A stretch of DNA of 64,000 bases. It comes from Acanthaster planci (taxonomy: Eukaryota > Echinodermata > Asteroidea > Valvatida > Acanthasteridae). Shown piece by piece: positions 36,151 through 47,500 of this stretch; positions within the stretch are counted from its first letter, which is position 1, and every line of letters starts with the position of its first letter. The notes under the pieces are model-generated. The model was not told the origin of the DNA. It ran no database searches and saw nothing but the letters and a program-made list of their open reading frames with translations. The stretch lies in assembly GCF_001949145.1 (NCBI RefSeq), contig NW_019091542.1, positions 149,372 through 213,371 of the forward strand, given 5' to 3'. A program made the position numbers and the translations under genes.

Positions 36151-38447
36151 GCAAAATGAGAACCTTTACCGCGTCATCTTTAGTGGCTCTCACGTGGTTG
36201 TGCTTGCCTTGTAAGTGGATAACATAATTATTTTAAGGACTGAAAGTTTTTCTCGTTGAACGAAAGCAGTTTTTCTTTACTGTTGTCAGAAAACAAGGAA
36301 ATTCAAAGCGAGGAAATGTGCCTCGCTTCCACTAAAACTTACACAATATCTCTCCATGAAAAACCTTTTCCAAAGTAATCTGTAATTTTTACCGTGTATG
36401 TTTTTATCATTGTCTCTTTTGACATCTTCAGAAAATCCTATTTCTTTATACAAAATGTTCTCTGTGCAATCAATCTTAAATTACGTGACTCCCTTGTAAA
36501 TTTTTTCTATGGTGATTTCAGCATGCATCTTAACTGAAATCGTATTAAATACCCTATTTATAATTTGTTTGGTTCTTTTTCAGTTCTTATAGGCTTATTT
36601 ATTTATTTTATATCTATTTTTAAATATTTTTTTTAAAGTAAGTTTTTCTTTTTGTATTTAGAAAGTTTGCTTTGGAACGATGTCCACTGAGTATTACTTT
36701 TCTCTTTCAAATTTACTGTTCATGTCACTTTGTGGATTTTTATAAATCGTCATATAATTTGAATCGCCATTTACTGTTTCATGATAAATTCATCCTGTAT
36801 TGCAGTGACTCGTAAACATAAGGAATACCCACCGGTGATATTGAAGAAACGAATGAATGACTTAATTAATCGAACTGAATGTTAAAACTTACCGCTCGGT
36901 GGAATTCCACATTTTCCACTCTAAATATTTCCATTATAGTTGGTGAGCATTTTGATCCATCTAACAAAGATCGGCGATCATCATTATTTTGTGTGGTCAA
37001 CTGTCCCAATCAAGCTTGGTGTTATAATTCTCAACACTGCTAGTGTACATTGAATCATGGAGGAAGGAACCATGATTGAATCGAGCTATATGCAATCACA
37101 CGGATGAAGTCAAACCGCGGGAGCTATATACATGTACATGTACATGTATGCAACCGCCGTACACGTGTATATCTCATCAATTCATACACGTACACACGTT
37201 TGGAATTCGGGCATAGTATGTGCACAATCCGATGCTTACTGCATGAGTGACAAGACTGTGTATGTTGAATCGCGGCACAAAGGTTCAAAGGTTGTGAACC
37301 CAGCCAAGCGAAACGTGACCATCATGATTGAAACCCATGCTATGGCTCGTTGCACGCGACATGGGGATGGTGGAATTCAATTCATAGCTCAAAGCTTAGT
37401 ACGAATCGACGCTTTGTTAATTAAACGAACACGAGAAAGGGGTTTCGAATGATGGGAACGACACGCAAACATTGTGAACAGGATTCTCAACTTAATCCCC
37501 ACTTTCTATCTGGGTGGAGAACGTCAAGAACAAAGTGTTAAAATGGCGACTGATATCCGAGCGTAACTGCACTCTTTCTGGTTTTGGAAAGGGACTGTAG
37601 ATCCATGCATGAATCCGTCCCCTTTTGCCTCAGCCATTCTCAGCACATTTTTATGACTCATTTTTGCGTTTTGTCACCCCTTGCAGTGGTCGCCTATTCT
37701 CAGGACCAACCTTTGTTGTGTTATGCGTGTACCTATCGCACTGTAGCCGACAGAGTCGTAGGGGAGTATTGCAGCGATCCTTTCAATGGTGAAGTGTCTG
37801 CTAACATTACCTGCGATTCAATGTGTGTGGTGGGTAATCCAACACTATTAATTTATCCATGACAAAACGGGCGTTTCACAATAGTGCGCCTCCAAGAGCA
37901 CATTGACCAATTACAATGTGCGAAATCTGTCGGCCCATGCGCGTTTGGAAAGGTCCACATAATTTGTCGCCCTGTGATTGCCAACCCGTTGCAAACTCTT
38001 GAAAGCGCACTATTGTGAATCGCAATTACAAAGGCCTTTAACTACTATATCAAGTGACTTCCTGCACATAATTACATTATAATGGTCAATTTCATTTGCT
38101 ACCATTTTTATTGGCAATGGACGATTGCTATGTTTGGTGGAAGTGAACATTTTTCATCAGACGTCAATTTTTCTTTTTTCTATAAATGTATCTCTCTTCC
38201 ACAGAAACGTATTTATAAGGGCGGCGTGGAGCAGATCAAACGAGGATGCTATTCTGACATAGTGGGAGCAACTGGAACTTGTGAGACTTACCACGACAGA
38301 GAAGTCCCCAATTCGGATCCACCAGAGACGTTGACGCAATTATGCTGTGTAGACTCGCTCTGTAACCATGGCAACATCAGCACTTCAGCGCTGAGCGTTC
38401 TAAGGTTAACTTTGTTTAGTCTCCTGTGCATACGTCTGTCTGGATGA
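36151..38447 (+). CDS. Ly6/uPAR-like GPI-anchored protein, plus-strand gene 5
   Basis: The signal exon begins after an acceptor at 36149-36150, with ATG at 36156, and runs to 36210 (55 coding nt, MRTFTASSLVALTWLCLP). Exon 2 is 37687-37829 (143 nt, LLCYACTYRTVADRV...) and exon 3 is 38205-38447 (243 nt). Phases 1 and 0 are conserved with the other family members and the total is 146 codons. The LU domain has ten cysteines (CYAC, YC, TC-DSMC, GCY, TC, CC-VDSL-CN). After CN come a short spacer and a hydrophobic tail (ALSVLRLTLFSLLCIRLSG), consistent with a GPI anchor. A MITE-like foldback sits in intron 2 at 37868-38024. Function is unknown beyond the fold. Confidence 0.87.
37868..38024. mobile_element. 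MITE-like foldback, GGGCGTTTCACAATAGTGCGCC family, copy 2
   Basis: Left end CGGGCGTTTCACAATAGTGC and right end GCGCACTATTGTGAATCGC are inverted repeats, and the interior matches the copy at 31542-31711 (CGCGTTTGGAAAGG, CCGTTGCAAACTCTTG). It lies in intron 2 of Ly6-like gene 5. Confidence 0.85.
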
Positions 38448-38800
38448 TGTTTGCCACTATTAATCACTGAAGCACACCTGCGTATATTGTAATGTAGTAA
38501 TTTTTTATCTCAGTTTGCTTGTCTCCATTTTATAAACAAAGAGCATGGCATGATAGCTTTTACTTTGTGCATGCACTGTATTCAGGGACTGTCGATTTGA
38601 TATCAAATTTGTCAACTTTTTCACAGTTGGAATTATTGTAATGATTCAACAACTGACCACATAATTGTATGTCACTTTACGCGTTTGTACGTTGAAAATG
38701 TATGTTTGAAACTAATAATTCAAACCATGATAAGCATATTGCACGAGATATATTAGACTACAAGGGTAACATTTTGTGGAAAAACATTTATTTACACTTC

Positions 38801-38832
38801 ACGCAATTATGCTGTAAAGACTCGCTCTGTAA
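38801..38832 (+). repeat. Isolated 32-bp copy of the Ly6 CC-x4-CN coding motif
   Basis: This stretch matches 38334-38365, inside the last exon of gene 5, at 30 of 32 positions and can be read TQLCCKDSLCN. Flanking sequence does not match, so only the motif-coding piece has been copied, 467 bp downstream into the putative 3'UTR of the same gene. Confidence 0.7.
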
Positions 38833-39004
38833 TTTGTCATCAAAAAATTGTTACTCAAATGCTACTTTTTGAAAGGGAACATTGACACGAGATAGTGTGA
38901 CGTCGTAGTTCTTATGTCATGTGCGTTTTGTCTTTCCTTGTGGTTTTCTGGGATGAACTTTCCTGGCGATTTGTCTTGGGCTGATTTGTTAGGCAATTTT
39001 CTGC

Positions 39005-39010
39005 AATAAA
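39005..39010 (+). terminator. Candidate AATAAA polyadenylation signal for Ly6-like gene 5
   Basis: AATAAA about 560 bp after the stop codon of the gene ending at 38447. The assignment is by position only. Confidence 0.35.
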
Positions 39011-39142
39011 TTCCGTGTTTTAGATACAATCAATTTGAAATCAAGTGCAATGCACTTTTATGTTCAGAAACAGTTCGAAAGAAAATGGCATGGCTCTCTA
39101 TTTTGATATAAATTTTTAAAATCCAATGTTCTTAAGCCACAC

Positions 39143-39306
39143 TGAGCCAGGTTGGTATTCCAACAGCGCATGCTCAGTCCCAGGCTATTCGAGAACAGCA
39201 ACGCGCGCGCGCGCGATTGTCTGTCCTATCAGCGCAACCATACGCTGACTCGCGCGCGCTTTGTTCCCGAAAGACCTTGGAGTTTTAAATACCGAACTGG
39301 CACATT
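39143..39306. mobile_element. MITE-like element, TTGGTATTCCAACAGCGCATG family, copy 3
   Basis: GAGCCAGGTTGGTATTCCAA at the left and TTTTAAATACCGAACTGGC at the right form imperfect terminal inverted repeats. The interior matches the copy at 17811 and includes a CG dinucleotide run at about 39190-39205. Confidence 0.8.
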
Positions 39307-41550
39307 TAAGGGTGACAGTGTGTATCTCAAATGTTCTACATTTGCAAAGTCCTATGCATACAGGCTCATAACTTGGTGATATCAGACCAGTATCCTAAAA
39401 ACTAATGTCTTAAAAAATCCATCACCAATGACGTAGCGTCATCCTGAGATCTTTTCTTGTTTTTAGAATTTGCAACAAATTCTGCACATATGTGATCTAT
39501 TTAATCTGTACGTGTCCATCGGCAACAATACAAGATGCTCTTTATCAAAAGCTCATGAATGCATAATATGCGAGAAGGCCGACCTCTTACTTGAACGGAC
39601 AAGTGCCTAGTTTTATTCTTTGTTTCTGTTTTAAGTACATACCATCTAGAGGAAAAATTTGCTGGACTAGTTTATACGCTCCTGTGAAGTACAGTACATG
39701 GACATGTATTCTGGTTAAATTAACCACTGTAATTTACAAAATGAGTCAGGTCAGTATTTCAAAAAGGAAGGTCATTCAGGAAAGCACGCCAATCACGCGC
39801 GCGCCAATCCCCGATGACCTCAGACGCGCTTCATTTGGGGCACGCACTGTCTTAACTCCGAACTGACTAATTGTTATAATCTTACAAATATTGTCAATTG
39901 AAAACTGAAATAAACGCAGAATTTCGGGCTGAAGTATACAGGAATGTAACACACTGTTGTCATCGTTTTATTTCCATTGATTAGCTCTTTTTGTTTTCTT
40001 CCGAAATCGCGCATCGACTGTATGGTGGTGCCATCTAAACTTGCGATGGACTTTTCTATGAATATGTGAAATCGACGCTACAGTTTCACAAATTAAATGC
40101 ATTTTGCATTAAATGGTGCTATGACTGCAGTAACAGGTGACTTTAGCCAGTACATGTATACAGTACATGTATTTAATATTACGTGCAGTAATTGAACCAC
40201 ATTTGCTTCAATACAACTAGTCTATCATGCTAGCAATGTACACACAATAACTTACTTCTTACGTGCGGTTTTAAGTAAACCTAGGAACTGCTAGGCATGT
40301 GATATATACACGTTGTTTCAACAAACAGAAAGCAATCATTTTTCAAGTCCAAAACTGACCAAACTGTTAAAAAAAATCATACTTTCAAACGATACTTTCT
40401 GCAATGCAGCCGTCGCATCAAAACGTTTATCCGCGGAAAAGACACTTAAAAATAAACTCCTATCAGAATAAAGAATTAAGATTTTTAAGTTATTACGTTC
40501 TGAAGACCTTTTAGAGCACTATAATTGAGCCCATTAACTGTAGACAAGTATGCTACAGAACTCACTTTATGTAATACACCGTCTTATACACACCAAAAGA
40601 CCCCCCCCAAAAAAAAAATTTAAAAAAATAGATTCCACGGCTCCAGCACAGCTAAAAAAAAAAACAAAAACGAAAAAACCCTGGAACAAACCTGACAAAC
40701 ACAAATCTCCATTTTGATTGGAGGTTATTGTTGAAATTTCAGACCACTGGGAACATGACATACATGTATTTCCTTACCTGTTACTGTCAGTGTTAATTAG
40801 CAGGTGCAAAATATATCAATGTTATCACTGAATTCATGTGACCAACTACATTTCTCAAGATCTGACAACTTTCAATCATCAATAACAGCATTTTACACAG
40901 GTAAGACAGTACAAACCACTATTTGTGTATACAATACATGAATCATGTTGAGGATTCTTCTTCCAGGATAAGAAAAAGGCAGTGTTTGCCTACAGATACC
41001 TAGACTATAAAGTTCAAAATTAATTATTCTAACAGATGTAACTAGAGAATGGTATAAGCAAATGAATTTAATGACAATTAAAATACACATTAAATTTACG
41101 AGACTTGTTGTCTTTCATTTTGTCTCAAATTATCTTCCATTAGAGGAAAACGTTATCACAAGAACGTACAAGTATTTTTTAGCAAAATGACTGGATTAAT
41201 GACAATCCAGCCAAGCCATCTAAAACGCTTGATTCTCTAAACTTAAAACATGTTCACACACCAGATAACAAAGGGGATTTCCTCCCCCGATTGCCACCTG
41301 TTTCTTATGTTTTTATCACTGTTCTATGAAAAATGAGTTACAAATCAAAAACAGAAATCTTCAATATTGGGCCGCAAAGCAGATGCTAAAAAATAAAGCA
41401 CCTTCTAATAAGCAAGCACTGGCCACAGGTAAGTCTCCTTAGTCTAAAGGTTAAGAAATGGGGAGCTACTTGATCAAATTGGACCCATCAGGGTGATAAC
41501 TTTCAGTTGAAATAAAACGATCTAATCATTACTCATGGGACAGGTGCTCT

Positions 41551-44500
41551 TCAACTCTTGGTCAGCAAACGGAAGGCAAGGTCTGGTCTGCCCGTGTCTT
41601 TCTTTTCATCCGGTTTTTTTTTGGTGCGGAATTTCTTGATGTATCCCTCAATGAGCCTTTTGATCTTGACAGGGTTGATCTCTCCACTCTTGCTATGGCA
41701 CACCTATGAGGAAAAAGAGGTCAACAAAACTGCCAAAAATGACGAAACAATCCATGCAAGTTGAATCCATGATACACAAAAAACAAAAACTTGCTTGAGC
41801 TGAGGTTGGCCCTAATGACCTATACTGTCATTTGCCATAGCTTTTTTCTATGGGACAGGTTTAAGGTTCATGTCGAACACTTCATATTTCCTATTAAATT
41901 TTCAAAAACCCAGCAGGTGTCAAGTCTTTCACAAATCTTTGTCAACATCTTGGTCACAGTGAATGAAACAGAAGTTTCTAAACACAGAACCTTCAGTGTC
42001 TTATTCAGTGTTTAAGGCAAAAGCCAAAGGTGCAAAAGTAAAACGTCTAATTGGGAATGAAGGTGTTTCCATAATCCTTACATCTCAAAACTCCTCTCTC
42101 TTTCCTCAGCCACACCCATCATGAACCTAAGAGAAACCACAGCAGGTGCTTACTTGATTGACAGACTTTCGTAGTATTTCTTTGTAGTCTTCTTTGGTGA
42201 CTTCTCGTTTCTGGTAGTATGGTTTCAGGGCTAGTTTGACTTCCTCTACCACACGCTCCTGGTGCTGTAACTTCTTCAGATACTGAGGAAAACAACAGGA
42301 TGCTTGGTGAAATGAACACAGGAACAACACTTGTTAATGTCATTCATTCCAAAAGCTGATTACCATGGGCATCACAAAGACGTTTTCCAGGGAGAGGGGT
42401 AAACATTTTTTTCATGGGGGGGGGGGGAATTTTGGAAGGGGGAATAAACCATCTGCTAAAAATTATCAACAATTAGCAGCAGGAGGGGGTCAATTTTGAG
42501 AGCTCTTTCCAAGCAAGTTGCCAATTTAAACTCTTTCATCTCTATTTTTCCATTTCTTTCTCTTTAGGCCCCCCAAAATTAAGTCTGCTTCCAACATGCC
42601 TCTTAAAAATAAGGTCAGTATGTAGGTCAGAGAATTTTTTGTGCTAATGTAATAGCGTAAATGGGGACAAAGCCTACCAAAAGTTGTCTCAAAAAGTGAT
42701 AAAAACATGTCTTAATCTATTTCAAAGTTTCTTCAGTTGAGTTGACAATCCACAAGAATTATAGACAATTCACACAATGTTAGTCAGGTATTAATCACAA
42801 TAGCAAACTAGCCAATAATGTCCATGTATCGCGTGGTAAGCATGCTGATGCATCAAAACAAGCAGGCGATTAACCTCAATGTGCCACAGCAGGAAATTTT
42901 GGGGAAATACGCTCGCTTCAAGTACCAGCAAACAACCTCAAATTAAACTTGGGAACACAGAAAATACATACATGTACATAGACAAGAGACCAAGTTCTGT
43001 GAATTAACTTGGAGAAATCTTCTTGCAACACCAATGTTTTTCAACGTACAGCTGTAGGGAACAGTGTAACGACATCATTGGACTGGTTGCAACATTTCCA
43101 TCCCATGTTCTTTGCACATGTTGCATGGGGGCGGCACAGCAGGAACCAGTGCAGCTTTGCTCTAATGCACTGAGCTTAGCACACGTTTTCACCACTGCGA
43201 CAGTGAAACCCGAAGGGAACTTGTGAAAATAATGGAAGTTTCTTTTCAAAAATTGCAAATGTAAGTAGGAAAACATGTAAAAACAAGCACTTTTAACATG
43301 AGAAAAGAAAGACAAAAAAAAGACATCAGGATTTTTTTTCATTCTTTTATATTTTAAACAAATTTGTTTTTGTAACTTGCTGATAACAATTTCAGGATCG
43401 GTCGGGAAACAGGAAATAGACGTTTTTGGGGAGCCTTATTCCCTCATTTTCTCCTTTTTTTTCTATTTTTTTTTCATGCACAGCTTATGTTGATCACTAC
43501 TGAAATATTTCAATTCATTCTGATTTCACTTACCCTCTCACGGGAGTTTTTGTTGTACAGGTCAACAGCAGATGATTCAATGTTGTCTTCAGTGACATCA
43601 GCAAGAGTGTGTAGACCCTTGTCATCCAGCTCTTCTCTTATCTCTAGTGGTCTGCTTGGTGGCGATGTGAAAGATGTCTCGCTGGATTTTAGAAATCCTG
43701 AGATGGAACCCTCTGATGAATTTTCAGGGTCTCTCTGACTCTTCATCAAGTTTGCTGAGTTGAGTGCTGACTGGATAGCTGGGTTACTCGCTAGCTGCCC
43801 AAGGATGTGACTTATTTGACTACTTGCCTTAGAGGCCAGGTGCGAGTCTGTTGTACTGGTAGCAGGTGCTAAAGTCTGATCTGGTGATGTTGGACTTGGT
43901 GGTGCCAATCTGTATGACCCCTGAGTGCTGTCTGGAAGCTCCTGACGGGGTTGCACTGGTGAGGTCCTCTCGGGTGCAGATGTGATCCGTTGTCTATATT
44001 CAGGACTTGTTTGAGTTGGACTTTGATGAAGAACTGCAGTTGGTCTTTTGGGACTTGGAGACCGGTTTCTAGGTGGGGTCTTTTCTAGGGATGTGCTTCG
44101 ATTAGATGAGACACTGCTTTCTGAGTGAGATGAGGAGGAGGAGCTTCGATCTCTTGAGTATCTTCGGACTCTGGGTGACGGGCTTCTACTATCTGAAGGA
44201 GTTCTGCTATATGAACGACTTCTGCTATATGACGAAGAGCTCCAACTATCAGAAGACGATGACCAGGTACTTGAGGAACTTGGACTCCTTGAGCTTAAGG
44301 AGCTAGATGAAGAGCTTCGAGAGGAGACACTCTTTCTAGTAGATATTCTTCGAGATGCAGAGTAATCTCGTCTATGTGGGGATACACTTCTCCTTCTAGG
44401 AGATACATTTTGCCTTTTTGAAGATTCTGGTATGTGCTTTCTGGGAGAGATGTTTCGCTGTCTTGGGGAAGGATCCCTTCTTGTGGGTGACATGTGTCTT

Positions 44501-47500
44501 CTTTTGGGGGAGGCACTCCGCCGTCTTGGAGAAATGCTTCGCCTCCTCAGCGGGATGCTTCGTTTTCTGGGAGAAACAGATCTTCTCTTTGGAGGAGGTC
44601 TACGTCTTGGTGATGAGCTCCTTTTTCTTGGTGACCTGCTTCGTCTCCGTGGAGATATCTGTCTTCTCCGTGGTGAGATGCTTTTCTTTGGAGAGGCTTT
44701 CCGTCTTCTGGGTGACATATTTCTTCTTGGAGATATGCTATGTCTTCTTTGTGGTTCTGCTTTCCTTCTCTTAGCACTGCTCTGCTCTCTTGGAGACAAA
44801 CTCCGCTTTCGAGGGGAGAGATGCCTTTTAGGAGACCTCCTTCGAGACCGTGATGGACTCCTCCTTGGTGAATGAGTACGTTTATGAACAGAGGCATTTC
44901 GTCTCGGACTTGGACTTCTATGCTTTTGGAGACTTTTACGAGGTGGAGTAATACTTTGTTTTCTTGAGGAATACCCATGGTCTTTGGATTGGCCCTTTTG
45001 TCGCGGTGGACTTCTCCTCCTTGGAGACACACTTCTTTGTCTGTGAGGGCTTGATCGTCGCCTAGGAGATGATCTTGGCTGAGGGCTTCTTTTACTTCTC
45101 CTCTCAAGGGAAGGACTTCTTTCCCTTGACCTCCTAGAGTGTCTCACACTAACTGTTTTTTCAGAAACATCTGGAGAACTTATAGTTTCAGGAGATGCTG
45201 TTGGTTCAAATGGATCATATAGAGTATTGTCTTTTCCTTGCTTTGAAGAGGTTGCCATTTGCGGAAAAGTTTCCTCATCGGAAGAAATTTGACTCAAATC
45301 AATAATTTCATCATAAATGTTCTTCACCGGCCCAATGACCATTTCAACATCAGATGAAGAATCTTCATCCTTTGCATCATTTTCATTTTCTGTCTTGTTT
45401 TGGATATCTGCTGGTGTGTCTTGGGGGGTTTCTTCTATTCTAGCTTTCTTAGCAGGTTCTGCTCTAATGGGAGATGGCGCAGGTCTTTTGCTCTCAGTGA
45501 TTTCAGGGGGTGTTTCCTCAGACTCTTCTGGATGTTCTGTGGGTAGTTCAAGTTCCTGCTCCGGTGGTTGATCATCTTTCACTTCTTCTGTGACAACTTT
45601 AGCAGTTTCAGTAATTTCTGGCTCAACAACCTTCTGCTTCTTACCCTTACCTTTCGTCTTTTTCACCTTCTTGCCTTTTATGCCATCTTTTTCCTTTTCC
45701 CCGGATTTATTTTTCATTTTCTTGGTTTTATCCTTCTTTTTCTTCTTCACTTTTTCAAGCACTGGTTTATCAGAAACCATTTCTGTGGCAGGCACTGTGA
45801 TAGGCAGCTGCTTGGAAGATAGCTGACTTGTTTCATATTCATCCTCTGTTTCTCCCGTGTGTGATGTACTTGGGCTCCATGCCCGCCTGATACTACGTTT
45901 GGTTGACTTCGCCTGGGCAGGTATCTGTTGGTCGCTCGTGCTCGTTGCTTGCTGGATGTTAGTTTTCTCCAATCTTCCTGTTTCTTTGCTTTTATTGCCA
46001 TCTTTAGAGAGATTCTTTTCTTTTTCATGTGAGGCAGAGGCATGGTCTGCTTTTTTACCACTTTCTCGTTTGTGTCTATCAGAATTCACGCTGTCACTGG
46101 TGTTTCTGTGAGCTTCCATCCATTCGTGGACATGTCCATCCTGTGAATGTTTGCTAGAGCGGTCAGACCGGCCTTGTGAGGTCGAGCATTCCTTGCTGTG
46201 AGATTCAGAACACTGCTTGTGTTTCTGTGCAGGGTGTTTATTCTCAGCCATGGAGCGATCCTTACCCCTGGATGATGACCGATCATGCTTCTCCAACCTA
46301 TCCTTCTCATGTGAGTGTTCTTTAGAATGTTCTCTGCCTCCTCCACGTAAGGACTCCTTCTCATGTCTACCTTTGGAAGAATCTGTCTCTGATTTTTGCT
46401 TTGAGGTTCTGTGTCTGTCCTTATGTGAATCCTTATCCCTGTTGCCTGAAGATTTCAAAGACTCTGCCTGTTTACTATGCGAGTCTGATTTGCTTCCTTC
46501 CTTGTGTTTCTTTGTGCCTGTAATACTCTTGTGTTTTCCCTTCTCCTGCCTCTCTCTGTTTTTCTTATGTGGACGATGATCCTCCTCGGAAAGCCCGGCA
46601 TCACCCTTAGGATTAGATTCTCTCTTACCATCTTCAGATTTCTGTCGAGCATTCTTACTTCCTGGATTAGGATTGTGTCTCCGATTACCATCTCCTTTGT
46701 GCGTTGTCTTACTTTCAACATCACTCTTTTGTCTTTCTTCTCTTTTGGAGTCTGAAACTTTCCTTTGATCACTTCTTTCTTTGTCTGCTTCCACCTTTTT
46801 GGAGCTGATTCGGGATGAATCTGATTTCTTTTCCCGTTCTGGATTTTTCTTAGCTTCCATCTTTTGTTCAGGCAACCTCCGATCAGATGTCATCTTCTGC
46901 TCTGACCCTTCTCTTCTTTTTGTTTCAAACCTCCTTTCAAGGTCCAACTGTTGAGGCATCTCAATCCGCCTCTCTGTCTCAACCCTTCCCTCTAACACAT
47001 CCCGCTCTTTTCTCCAATTTGTAGGTGACCTCTCTCGATGGATGGTAAAATTCTCCCACTGATGTTCCAGAGGTTTGCGTTCTAGCATCATCCTGTTCCA
47101 ATCCTCCTCATACAGGTATGGTCTCTCGTAGTCTCCATGCCGTTCCCATGCTACTGATTTCTCTGCCAACTGGGCTTCCATGGCCCTTCGTCTTTCTAGT
47201 TCTGTCCAATAAGCCTCATAGCGACTTGGTCTCTTAAATGGAACATCTCTCTTTACTTGAATGACATGTCTGAGATCACTAAATACACCCCGTTCCCCAG
47301 GACGATCAAACTCCCTATCTCTTAATAAGGGCGGATCTGAGCTTCTAGGGTTGGCCTTCATCTTCTCTCTCTGAATTTCCACCAGTGGTCTCTTTGGAAT
47401 TGTTAATGACATCTCTGAATCGATAACTACAGTGCGAGTGTCCTTCCTATTCCGCTCACGTCTGCGTTCATGTTTTCTTTTTTTCCGAGAACTACTAGGA

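Larger units (their letters stand above)
38448..41550. other. Spacer between gene 5 and the 3' end of PHRF1
   Basis: Holds the 3'UTR of gene 5 with a copied Ly6 motif, a MITE-like element and AT-rich sequence. The 3'UTR of PHRF1 should occupy the right end; a minus-strand ATTAAA at about 41065-41070 is a possible poly(A) signal. No gene is supported. Confidence 0.4.

Noticed and set aside
43004-43342. Cysteine-containing minus-strand open frame in a PHRF1 intron
   Set aside because: Lies between exons 12 and 13, which join in frame without it. The cysteine spacing fits no known domain.
44432-44875. Long plus-strand open frames opposite the SR exon
   Set aside because: They are antisense shadows of the RRRSxSP repeat code and are explained by PHRF1.
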